This document shows, piece after piece, positions 1 through 7,456 of a stretch of 10,054 nt of DNA. The position numbers and the translations under genes are program-made. The notes under the pieces were generated by a model that worked only from the letters and a program-made list of their open reading frames with translations, ran no database searches and was not told the DNA's origin. Source of the DNA: Goniomonas avonlea (lineage: Eukaryota; Cryptophyceae; Goniomonadida; Goniomonadaceae); assembly GCA_003573635.1 (NCBI GenBank), contig QUTJ01031147.1, positions 1 to 10,054 on the forward strand, in the 5' to 3' direction. Every line of letters starts with the position of its first letter. The stretch's first letter is position 1.

Positions 1-59
1 GCCACAGTGATTCTCACACACGCGCCACAAAGGTTTCTCCCGACCTGAGCGGGGCTCAC

Positions 60-1526
60 CTCACAGTACGGGTCTCCAGTAACAGCTGCGCAATGAGCCG
101 GGCGAGCTTGGCGCGTTGCAGGTTGGAGAGCTCCCAATACTCGCTCTCGGTCAAGGCCTCGATGAGCGGGATGACATTCGACTGGGCCCACTCTCTCGCG
201 CCTTCGGCAATGTCGGCGTAGGAATGCTCCGCCGCGACAACGCGAAGGTACTGAGGCGATGGTGAGCCCGAAATAAGCCAGGCAATAATGGGGAAAGCGG
301 CAAGAGAGAACGACAGCGCACCACACTGCACACCGCCCTTTTAAGCCAACCAACCAATGCCATGCTTGACGAAAGGGCTCTGGCCACGAGAGAACGGGGG
401 GAAGACAAGAGAGAAAAGGCGCGCCACACTCTCAAATGCCATACCTGACGAAAGAGCTCTGGCCACGAGAGAACATTGAGTGCGTTCACCTCCTCCGCGG
501 CCCCGGGCAGTTCGGAATACAAAAGCCGTACCCCGGCAACAAACAGCGAGTTGAGATCGAGCTCCACCCCTTGGATGTCGCAGCCGGTGGAGGGTCTCTC
601 ATTGTCGAGGCCGTACATCGCGCCAAGGAAATCTCCAACTCGGACCCGCCGAGAGCGCGGATTGACCAAGGAGAACGCAACGTTTTCCCAGCTCACTTCG
701 CCCTCTGGCACTGCATTGACAACGGTTGTCAGAGGACCATCACTACCCGTCGAGTACGATCGAAGCTGAGGGTTGTGAGCGTTCAATCAGGAGGGCGAGT
801 GTGTGTGGGGCGGGCTAGGTTCGTGGTGGGCAGTGTCGGTTAGTGGTGAGGTTTAGTCCAATGGACTCACGTCGTAGAATTGGTGCGATGGCGCGCATGA
901 GAGCCCACGCTTCGAGCAGACAGGGGAGCGCAGCAGGCTCCACTTCGGTGATGTCTGACAGCTGCGGCGGTTCACTGCAGCCTTTGTCAACACCATGGAA
1001 ACCAAGTCAACAGCATGAAAATGTCAACAGTCGTTACCCCGGGCAGGAACAACGTTGGTAAGCAGTCTAATGTGAACATGTACCAAAAACAGTCATTGTC
1101 AACGTCACGCTGACACCGCGAGAAGATGGTACTCATCTGGTTCGACCTGGTTCTCTGAAAAAAAAGGGTCCCTCTGTTCCTTCAAGGTCAGGGTCAAAAA
1201 GGATCTCACACTTTTTGTTTTGCGGAACTGTCACGGCCACGATCATACGGTCCGTGTTTTGAGATGCCAAGAGCAACTGTTGGGTATTTTTGAGTATTCG
1301 CACTCTAGCTTTGCACACCAGCTTGGGGTGCTGATCAGGGGGAGAGGGAACCGGAAGGAGAGCAACCTCACCGTGGAGCAGCAGCAACCTGGTCCAGTAC
1401 GCTCGACAGCAAGACTACGCCTTCGCGCATGACAACCCGGGGACGTTCTTCCTCGCCGGCGGTTGGGACAATCGCAGACGCGCACAAGGACAGAATGTAG
1501 TTGTCGTCGATGAGCTCCGTCGGTGG
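60..1526 (-). other. Part of the same gene: DDT domain and WHIM1-like region
   Basis: Exon 1526-1372 begins PPTELIDDNYILSLCASA, resembling a conserved acidic-hydrophobic motif between the charged region and DDT in plant RLT-type proteins. Exon 1304-1212 (31 codons) is unremarkable. Exon 974-871 gives LPCLLEAWALMRAIAPILR, the typical first DDT helix. Exon 710-445 supplies VSWENVAFSLVNP and LNSLFVAGVRLLYSEL, the later DDT helices, then LNVLSWPELFRQ. This motif is completed to YLR by exon 250-60 across a phase-0 intron, a good check on the splice model. Exon 250-60 also has EYWELSNLQRAKLARLI, typical of the helices after the WPE motif. Donors are GTGAGG, GTGTGA, GTGAGT, GTATGG and GTGAGC. DDT/WHIM regions bind ISWI-type ATPases, so a remodeler-subunit role is inferred. 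Confidence 0.72.
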
Positions 1527-4500
1527 CTGTTGACAGGTGTGACAAGGGTCGGGTGTGACAGAGGTTGTGCAGAGCAATACAAGGCAAACGTGTCGGCGTC
1601 AAGGAGGCTGTTGACAGGCGTGACATGGGTCAGGTGCAAGTGTGGCAGGTGTGCACCAGCACTCGCCCAGTAGAGGACAACTCCATACTAGTAATTCGCG
1701 CCACACACCTTGAACTGCGACTCCCGTCTGATGTCTTCGCGTCGTTTGCGCTCATGCTCTCTGTCTTCCTCGCGTTTCTGTGAGATGCCGAGTTAGGTGG
1801 AACGGTGACTTGACGTCAAGAGTTTGGATGCCCAGGGGTCAACAGGGAACCAGTGTTGCAGCGGGAGGTCAAGGCGTGCTGGGACTGACACAGGGGCGAG
1901 AGACATGTGAGTCACTGAATCCCAATCACCCAGTCACTCGATCTCTGAATTGCAATCGCAACCTCTGAATCTCATACAACCTTGAGCATTTCGTCACGTT
2001 TGGCCTTCTTGCGCTCCCGCTCCAGACGCCTCTGCTCCTTTGCCTCTTCCTGCAGGATATTGGATGAGTGAATCTGGGATGAGTGAACACGGCATGGGTG
2101 GATTTTGGTATCGGATGAGTGAATATGGCCTGCGTGAGTATGGAATGCGACGGGACGAGTGGGCATGAACTTCCGCAATCAGTTTCTCCACTCGTTGTTC
2201 TCTCACAGACACCTTGACCATCACTAAAACGTACCTTGGCCTTCCTGGCAGCAAATCGTTCCTCTGCTAAACGACTGGCTTTGCTTTGGCGCTGTGGTGG
2301 GGGGGGGGGGGGGTCGTGAGCAGCCAACAAAAAATCATTGGCAAAACTCGCAACAAAGGAAAAATCTAAGGCAAAGTACCATCGGGTGCCTCCTGTTCTC
2401 GTCGCGCCGGGCATTCTTTCGTTCCTGTGCGGCACTGTCATCAATGATAACTCGGTGTCAAAGTGTGATGTCGTAGACGACATTTGCAACAGCGAAGTAG
2501 CGACGGTGTGCTATGCCATTGGTGCCGAGCGACGTTCCCGAGAGCGATGTGTGATTCTGCGGCAAAGAAAAGCATCGCATACCGACTCCTTGTGGATGCC
2601 AAAGTGAGTGAGAGGGGATGCCAAAGCTAGTGAGAGGGGATGCCAAAGTAAGTTGGCGGTGAGTTGGTCGGCAAATGCGGTGCGTTAGAGCGTACGGGTC
2701 AGTGAGGCAGTCAGAGTGAGGGAGTCAGCATAGGCGTCGGCGAGTGAGTCAGCATATGCGTCGGTGCGTTAGAGCATACGGGTCAGTGAGGCAGTCAGAG
2801 TGAGGGAGTCAGCATATGCGTCGGTGAGTGATTCAGCATACGAGTGGTTCAGCATACGCGTCGATGTCATATGCGCCAAAGAGTGCGTGAGCACAGGCAA
2901 CGGCAATGGGGGCCACTCACTCAGGCAACTCACTCATCACCTATAAAGCTCGGTGCAGTATGACTGGGGTATGCCGATTCGGTATTTTCACTCAAAAGAT
3001 GGAAAATTGGCAAATCAGTGGGGCGTTTGGCCCTGGCGTCGGCGTCTATGACGACAGCAACAACCGCTTCTCACCTCAGCTTCTCTGGCTGCCTTGGCCG
3101 CTGCAATCTTTTCGTCCCTCTCCCTAAAATAAACAGTGTGAGATAAAAAGTTCAAGTTGCTCGAATTAGTCTCCGCTCCCTGTCTCGGGGTGTCTCTCAC
3201 ACTTTCTGTCGAGTTCCGACGGGTGATCGCTCTCACACACTCTAGACTTGCAACAGGAGTGCAATCCTGACTGTGGTGTGCACGATGACTTTTGAGGACC
3301 TGGATCGTCTTCAAAGTTCATGTTTGCATTTCCACAGGGAATTGGGCATTTGTGTTCGCCGTTTCCTCGACTTGGTCTGCATTGGACTGCTTTTGCTGGG
3401 GATGTACCCGTCACCCTGGCAACGCTCTGCCTGTAGCCAACCTCGCCGCAGGTTACTGAGTTTCACGATCTACCACTGTCGATAGTTAACTCATAGGGTC
3501 GCAGTGATCTCGAGAAGACCAAACAGGTTGAAAATCACAAGGCGACTCACCGCTTAATAGCTTTGTTCTGCTCCTCGATTTCCTGCCAAGGTTCGTTACT
3601 CCGGGAAAAAATAGAAACGGACGCACCGCGACGACAGAAAAGGCCTCTTCGCTGCGTTCGATCATGAACTCAGCCATGGCGCCAACTTCATCACCATCGT
3701 GCTGTTCCAAGTACTTTCTCCAGAGGAGAACCTGAAGAGAGGTCACCTGACTGGCCAGTCGACAAGCGACTCACATCTTCAGTAAGGTTCTCCTGGACCT
3801 CGTCAGCGGTCTCTTTCTCTGGTGACAAGCTGGCAACTATCGCCTGCTGCGCCGCAGCAGCAGCCTTTCGCTTTGGCCTTGGGGCATCGGTATCAACCTG
3901 GGGGAACGTGGCAGTTCAGGGTGTGGTGCTGCGAGACACAGGTGGAAGAACCAAACTCACCGGTCCGTCCAGGAACTTGGTTTTGGTCTTGGGTCCAATG
4001 TACAGATGACACCGAGAAGCGCCCGGTAACTTGCTAATCTCATTTACGACCAGGGGGTGAGACAGTGCGTACTGATTCGGTCCCGAGACAGTCACATTAC
4101 CACTGCGAGTTTTTGCCTTGTTGTTAACGGCCGTCATGGCCTGTAGCCAAGGTTGTGATGGTGATTTGCCGACGTATGAGATGGGCGGGTCAAGCAAAGC
4201 AGTGACCACAAAGTCTGGTGTGTCCCCACCATCCACAATCTCAGAGGTATAGTCAACGCGCGAGACACCGTCCAGAGGAGACTTGAAAACGCGTTGCGAC
4301 TTGAACCCAATAGGATAAATATATGACGCGGTGTGGTAGCCAGGCCGGTCAGGGTCCACACGACCCATGCAAAGAATGGTCAGAGTCGGACTGAGGTCAA
4401 AAGGACATTTTCGGGGAGGCTCAGCGCGCCAGCCATCGTCAGACTTCGCCCCTTCGGCATCAGAAGACGCGTCAATGCCATCGTGGGAGGTCTCGCGATC

Positions 4501-4719
4501 TCTTGCACCCACAGCTGGCCCCGATTTCCCGGTTCCACCGCCCTTCCCTTCTGAACCCTCACAAGGAGAGCTGGCCTTGATATCACCTTCTCCAGAGTAC
4601 TCCGAGCCATTGCTTGACGAGCTGCTGGAAGAACTATCGTTCGACTCAGCGTCGCTCTCGTCGTCATCATCCTTCCACACGGCAGCAGACTGTTCTGCAC
4701 TCAGCATCGCTCCTGCCAT
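60..4719 (-). CDS. FYRN-FYRC plus DDT-domain chromatin protein, 14 predicted exons, 3' end outside window
   Basis: Predicted exons in transcript order: 4719-3961, 3897-3775, 3731-3627, 3582-3551, 3123-3075, 2424-2380, 2291-2235, 2049-1981, 1777-1709, 1526-1372, 1304-1212, 974-871, 710-445 and 250-60. They total 2117 bases, about 705 codons, and every junction is phase-compatible. Residues 1-110 are acidic and serine-rich; FYRN is about 121-172 and FYRC about 175-250; 295-436 is charged coiled coil; a LIDDNYILSL motif lies near 440; DDT is about 535-605; a WHIM1-like LNVLSWPELFRQYLR is at 631-645. FYR modules occur in KMT2, TBRG1 and plant JmjC proteins; DDT/WHIM proteins partner ISWI remodelers. 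A nuclear chromatin role is inferred. The start ATG at 4719 follows an in-frame TGA. The exon at 250-60 ends at a GTGAGC donor, so the gene continues leftward. The weakest link is the 650-base intron 3074-2425; two separate genes remain possible. Confidence 0.62.
357..474. repeat. 39-bp duplication of an exon end and its splice donor
   Basis: The segment 436-474 (ATGCCATACCTGACGAAAGAG and on through CTCTGGCCACGAGAGAAC) is repeated with three differences at 357-395, 79 bases away. In gene sense the 436-474 copy is the last 30 bases of exon 710-445 plus its GTATGG donor. The 357-395 copy lies inside the intron with the donor changed from CAGGTATGG to CAAGCATGG. Confidence 0.85.
1525..1637. repeat. 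Duplicated segment, 81 bases apart, spanning a splice acceptor
   Basis: GGCTGTTGACAGG followed by a near-identical GTGACA..GGGTC..GGTG stretch occurs at 1525-1555 and again at 1606-1636. In gene sense each copy carries CTGTCAACAG, an acceptor-like end. The copy at 1525 is the predicted acceptor of exon 1526-1372. The other copy lies inside the preceding intron, and reading on from it in phase 0 meets a stop after two codons. Confidence 0.8.
2062..2160. repeat. Irregular GGATGAGTGAA repeats in an intron
   Basis: GGATGAGTGAA occurs at about 2062, 2078 and 2113, with related GTGAGTATGG and GGACGAGTGGG afterwards. The spacing is irregular. The cluster lies in predicted intron 2234-2050, directly upstream (in gene sense) of the acceptor of exon 2049-1981. 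Confidence 0.7.
2299..2313. repeat. 15-base poly-G/poly-C tract at a splice acceptor
   Basis: A run of 15 G on the plus strand (C in gene sense) sits immediately before ACCACAG, the predicted acceptor of exon 2291-2235. It appears to serve as the polypyrimidine tract. Confidence 0.85.
2595..2660. repeat. 22-bp tandem repeat in the large intron
   Basis: GATGCCAAAG recurs at 2595, 2617 and 2639 with the linker GAGTGAGAGGG slightly varied, so there are about three copies of a 22-bp unit. It lies inside the predicted intron 3074-2425 and is unlikely to be coding. Confidence 0.85.
2681..2848. repeat. 84-bp minisatellite, two copies, in the large intron
   Basis: The unit starting TGCGTTAGAGC at 2681 repeats at 2765 with few differences. 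Shorter internal echoes of GTCAGCATATGCGTCGG continue to about 2880. Both copies are within the predicted intron 3074-2425, which explains why that intron is the longest in the gene. I see no exon inside the repeat. Confidence 0.85.
3775..4719 (-). other. Part of the same gene: N-terminal exons 1-2 with FYRN and FYRC
   Basis: Exon 1 (253 codons) opens with ATG in the context TTTGCAATGG, then an acidic DDDDESDAES stretch and an eight-serine run. FYRN is marked by LCMGRV, then YIYPIGFKSQRVF, and by SEIVDGGDTPDFVV. FYRC is marked by GKSPSQPWLQA, then SGPNQYALSHPLV and EISKLPGASRC. This order and spacing match the FYRN-FYRC pair of TBRG1 and KMT2 proteins, where the halves fold together. Exon 1 ends GGACCG at a consensus GTGAGT donor, and a 63-base intron follows. 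Exon 2 (41 codons) contains a basic RPKRK that could be a nuclear localisation signal, and an alanine run. It ends at another GTGAGT donor. The family call is strong; the function is inferred. Confidence 0.85.
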
Positions 4720-4733
4720 TGCAAATGATCAGA

Positions 4734-4990
4734 TCAGTTCACGAGCCCCTGTTTCAGTCTAAGAAGGGTTTCTTGTAGCAGCTCTTGTTCAAGAGGCTCG
4801 TGCGCGGATAGGAAACGTTTCGCGCAAGGCTTGCAATCTCCCAGCGAGAGCGCGCACAAACTATTTGTCAAATTGTCAGTAACGCTGGGAGAGCAGTCAC
4901 TGATGCGGGATTGGACGCGAAAATTCGCTACTGCGGCACGGCTGCGTAAGGCGAGGACAACTTTCGGACTAGCGTGACAGGTAGAGCTCC
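4734..4990 (-). other. Unassigned open stretch upstream of the FYR gene start
   Basis: An open frame runs from the relic helicase region to a TGA at 4736-4734, only 14 bases before the FYR-gene ATG. Its end reads DCKPCAKRFLSAHEP then LEQELLQETLLRLKQ, which looks protein-like, but I recognise no family and see no in-frame ATG. A possible acceptor (CTGAC..AAATAG, before TTTGTGCG at about 4862) would begin an exon here. It may be the remnant C-terminus of the helicase relic, or 5' leader of the FYR gene. Confidence 0.25.
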
Positions 4991-5324
4991 GGAGATTTCC
5001 GAGACACCGCCCGTTAGCATGGCGTAGCCCACGCCCCGTCCAGCCACAGCTTGGCGATCTGGAGCATGTCCAAACAGCGGCTGAAGAAGACCACCTTGGG
5101 GGCGTCACGGTGCGGCTGTTGACGTGGACGCCGGGGTGCTCACGGCACTCCCGCTTGCCCGGCTCGTCGCGCCGCTGCTGGTTTTTGGTAATTAAGTTCT
5201 GAGGACGTCCTCGAGGATGCGGAAGACGCCGGCCAGCTTCTGGCCCAGCTTGTGACCCGTGCACGAATCGCTGTCCGACGGGAGGCCGTGCCGTGAACGC
5301 CCAGGGTCTGGGTGTCGTTGGCCA

Positions 5325-5330
5325 GAGATC

Positions 5331-5379
<49 letters not shown>

Positions 5380-5390
5380 TTATTCGGCCA
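5325..5390 (-). repeat. GAATA..(TC)n micro-insertion in the SNF2 relic
   Basis: In gene sense GAATAATCTCC runs into about 22 TC units and ends TAGATCTC. The insertion is flanked on both sides by TGGCC. Removing it would rejoin coding text from QVA to ANDTQT, so it looks like an insertion with a 5-base target duplication. Confidence 0.6.
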
Positions 5391-5564
5391 CCTGCACGCT
5401 CCGGAGGACCGTGGTGAAAAAGTGGGTGCACGGGACGCCCAGGGGCGCCAGCTCGTTGTTGAGGGCGCGCTCGTGGATGTCGGCGGACGCCTCATCGTCA
5501 TCCTCGAGGCGGAGCTCCACGGTGGTTTCGAACTTGTCGGGCAGGCGAACCCGCGATTGGCCCA

Positions 5565-5596
5565 ACGGAGCGGTGGCCCGACGGAGCGGTGGCCCG
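5565..5596. repeat. 16-bp tandem duplication
   Basis: ACGGAGCGGTGGCCCG is repeated exactly at 5565-5580 and 5581-5596, within the SNF2 relic. Sixteen is not a multiple of three, so one extra copy shifts the frame. Confidence 0.9.
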
Positions 5597-6134
5597 ACGC
5601 CCGCGCTACCGACAATCATGCATGTTCTTGATGGCCTGCGGGCCCACAGCACCTGGGCCAGGGCATTGATGTCGCCGTGCATGTGGTCTCGTAGTTTGTC
5701 AGGTGCCGGTCTGGGCCATCAGGACAGCGAGGGACTTGACGCGGCCTGGGCCGTGGTGCTTGTAGACGGAGATGGTGTGGGTGCAGCCCAAGTGCTTCAA
5801 GGAGAAGACGGACTTGGGGCAAACGACAAGCGTGGGTCCCGCCTCTGCCTTGTTGGGACGCTGGAGGGCGATCACACTGATTCACACACAGCATCTAGAA
5901 GGTTTTCCCCAGGCCCATATCGATGATATTGTCAGCGAGGACGCCACCGCGCACCTGAGGGTTCTGGGTCTAGGCCTGGTGGACTCCAGGTGGAGCATCC
6001 GGTACAGAATGCCCTTGCACTGAAAGCCTTGGGGTGGTCTCGACACCGGCTGACGCCAACCGGCACATAGAGGCTATAGAGCTACTACACTACTCACCTG
6101 CTTTTCCACTCCCCCACCTCTACAAGCAACCTAC

Positions 6135-6345
6135 CTTGACGCCGATGGCATGGAGGGGCCAAGAGGGCCATGGACCGTGACGGCAAGGGCGGCGCCCACC
6201 ATGCAGGCGTCGCCGGCGGCCAAGATGGTGGCAACCGAGGCGACCTTGCCAGCAGGGTGAGAGAGAGAGAGAGAGTTTATTCAAACATCCTGGAAACCGC
6301 TGAGCGGCCAACAACACCCCCCTCTGGGTGGTAATGGTAGTCAAG
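6135..6345 (-). pseudogene. Possible upstream exon remnant of the SNF2 relic
   Basis: One frame reads AGKVASVATILAAGD then ACMVGAALAVTVHGPLGP, ending near a consensus donor (GTCAAG then GTAGGT at 6134). The next recognisable exon of the helicase relic starts at 6019, so this could be its preceding exon. It is interrupted by a (CT)n insertion at about 6256-6282. I do not recognise a domain; the stretch is alanine-rich and hydrophobic. Its assignment to the same locus rests only on strand and splice signals. Confidence 0.3.
6256..6282 (-). repeat. GAATAAA(CT)n micro-insertion
   Basis: In gene sense GAATAAACTC runs into about eight CT units ending CACCC. The start resembles the insertions at 5325-5390 and 7421-7451. 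Clear flanking duplications are not visible here. Confidence 0.5.
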
Positions 6346-6415
6346 TTACGTAGCCGCTGTACTGCGACTACGTCGTCGCCGTCATCACTGACTCATCAGT
6401 GACTCATCATGTACT

Positions 6416-6770
6416 GCCCTCCTCCTCCTCCTCCTCCTCCACCTCTTCCACCTCTTCCTCCTCCTCCTCCTCTGACATTTCGGCTGCGGCGAGGATTGCG
6501 GCGACAGCGGCCATCTCAGCCCTCGAGGGCGGAGCAGCAGAGGTGGCATTGTCCACAACTCGAACGCTGCCAGTGGTCTGTCGAATATGGTGTGCAACGG
6601 ACGTCCGACCTGTCGTCGAGGCAGTACTTTCTGGTCGCAGTACTTTCTGGTCGCAGTACTTTCCGGCGCGTGGACGTCCACGCGGTCGTCAATTGCGAGG
6701 CCCTGGGGCATGGGTAACAAGGAGAGTTGTGTGATCTGCGATTGGGACTCATTTTGGGAGGGGTTCATGG
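6416..6770 (-). pseudogene. Small unrecognised ORF with acidic tail, frame broken by a 16-bp repeat
   Basis: ATG at 6770 opens MNPSQNESQSQITQLSLLP, then GLAIDDRVDVHAPESTA. After the 16-bp repeat at 6622-6664 this frame becomes basic low-complexity sequence. A second frame, open on the other side, reads PESTASTTGRTSVAHHIRQ, then AAILAAAEMSEEEEEE and an acidic glutamate/valine tail ending in a stop near 6416. The two halves share PESTA exactly at the repeat, so two extra 16-bp units (32 bases) would explain the frame break. I recognise no family. The acidic tail is the kind seen in nuclear proteins, but that is weak evidence. It could instead be a living gene whose repeat count varies. Confidence 0.4.
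6622..6664. repeat. 16-bp tandem repeat, about 2.7 copies
   Basis: CAGTACTTTCTGGTCG at 6622-6637 repeats exactly at 6638-6653 and continues as CAGTACTTTCC at 6654-6664. AGTACT within the unit is palindromic. Confidence 0.95.
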
Positions 6771-7038
6771 CTAGCCACAAAATGCAAGTGTTATAGGGAA
6801 AGCAATGGATTACAAACAATCGCATATACAATCGTAATTTTGGATATTGCACTTTTAAACCCCGAATTCAACCCCCAAACTCCTCCTTGTTTGATGGTGT
6901 GCATGATCACGGCCCTCTCGCGGCCGCCCATCAAACCCAAAGTTCAACACGTAAGCAAGCAAACGAAGATGGGAGGTCGAATGTCCACCCCCATCATGGA
7001 GGAGCACCTGACGCTGGGATAATGCTGATCACTCTCAC
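6771..7038. other. No recognisable gene
   Basis: An AT-richer stretch around 6780-6860 (many short T and A runs), then short open frames on both strands. None resembles a known family or has convincing splice signals. It lies between two relics and may be spacer DNA. Confidence 0.5.
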
Positions 7039-7327
7039 CTACTTTTCGGCCAACGAGATGCAGGGCTGGCGACGAGGATGGAACAGATATGATAACAGCA
7101 GCTGAGCAAGGATATGGTCAAATTGACTCTGCCCAACAACAATCTCGAATGGGACATCAAGATCAAAACAGCCTCCAATGAATGGATTAGAATTCGCACA
7201 ATGGAACGCAAGACCTAAGAGGGCCCTTAGAGGGGCAGTGGGTCTATCAGGTTGCCAATGGATACTAGAATGGACAGTCCAGAGCGCTGCTGCTGTGGGT
7301 TCGGCGGTCCCGATACGCCGCTGCACG

Positions 7328-7425
7328 TGGCCAAAGCCGTTCTCTCCGCGCTCAGTCTTGTCCAGCTCATCCACGACAGTGATCACAGGAGTGGATCTTC
7401 TCGAAAACTTGAATGTGCCTGAATA

Positions 7426-7456
<31 letters not shown>

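Larger units (their letters stand above)
1709..3731 (-). other. Part of the same gene: charged coiled-coil exons
   Basis: Seven small exons (3731-3627, 3582-3551, 3123-3075, 2424-2380, 2291-2235, 2049-1981, 1777-1709) encode almost only charged helical sequence, for example EIEEQNKAIK, ERDEKIAAAKAAREAE, LAEERFAARKAK, RRLERERKKAKRDE and KREEDREHERKRRED. Donors are good (GTGCGT, GTGAGT, GTGAGA, GTACTT, GTACGT, GTTGTA, GTGTGT). All junctions are phase 0 except 3551/3123, which is phase 2 on both sides. A charged segment of this kind precedes the DDT domain in BAZ and plant RLT-type proteins. Two of these exons are exactly 69 bases. The 650-base intron 3074-2425 and the 427-base intron 3550-3124 could hide further small exons. 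No catalytic motif is visible. Confidence 0.6.
4970..6019 (-). pseudogene. Decayed SNF2-family DNA-dependent ATPase (Rad5/Rad16/TTF2-like)
   Basis: In gene order the pieces are: KGILYRMLHLEST after an acceptor at 6020; motif I GGVLADNIIDMGLGKT (5901-5948) followed at once by TAG; SVIALQRP and GPTLVVCPKSVFSLKH (5884-5699, ending TGA); LTNYETT one frame over; ALAQVLWARR then AIKNMHD one frame over; LPDKFETTVELRLEDDDEA (about 5550-5490); then GHKLGQKLAGVFRILEDVL; KVVFFSRCLDMLQIAKLWLDG (about 5097-5035); and, shifted again, GVGYAMLTGGVS. These follow the order of the SNF2 N-lobe and helicase-C lobe. The DEAH box should sit between WARR and AIKN but is absent, motif III (LTGTP-like) is missing, and motif I has three extra residues. 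A (CT)n insertion splits it at 5325-5390. In living enzymes the family translocates on DNA to remodel or displace proteins. This copy cannot be active. The subfamily is uncertain. Confidence 0.75.

Noticed and set aside
151-786. Single 211-codon minus ORF at the left end taken as one exon
   Set aside because: Only 710-445 reads as DDT sequence. The ends of the ORF run into introns, shown by the GTATGG donor at 444 and by the phase needed from exon 974-871.
2458-2556. Good-looking acceptor (TTTTCTTTGCCGCAG) at 2557 on the minus strand, a possible extra exon
   Set aside because: No matching donor follows, the phase-0 frame is not charged like its neighbours, and another frame meets a stop; direct joining of 3075 to 2424 already keeps phase.
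2595-2848. Regularly spaced repeats considered as a CRISPR array
   Set aside because: Copies are directly adjacent without unique spacers, and the context is a eukaryotic intron.
5312-5926. Long plus-strand ORFs with arginine-glutamate repeats across the (GA)n tract
   Set aside because: They are translations of the dinucleotide repeat and of the antisense of the SNF2 relic; the protein-like signal is on the minus strand.
6399-6734. Plus-strand ORFs with poly-serine or poly-proline runs
   Set aside because: These are antisense of the glutamate-rich tail encoded on the minus strand, with no homology-like text outside the run.
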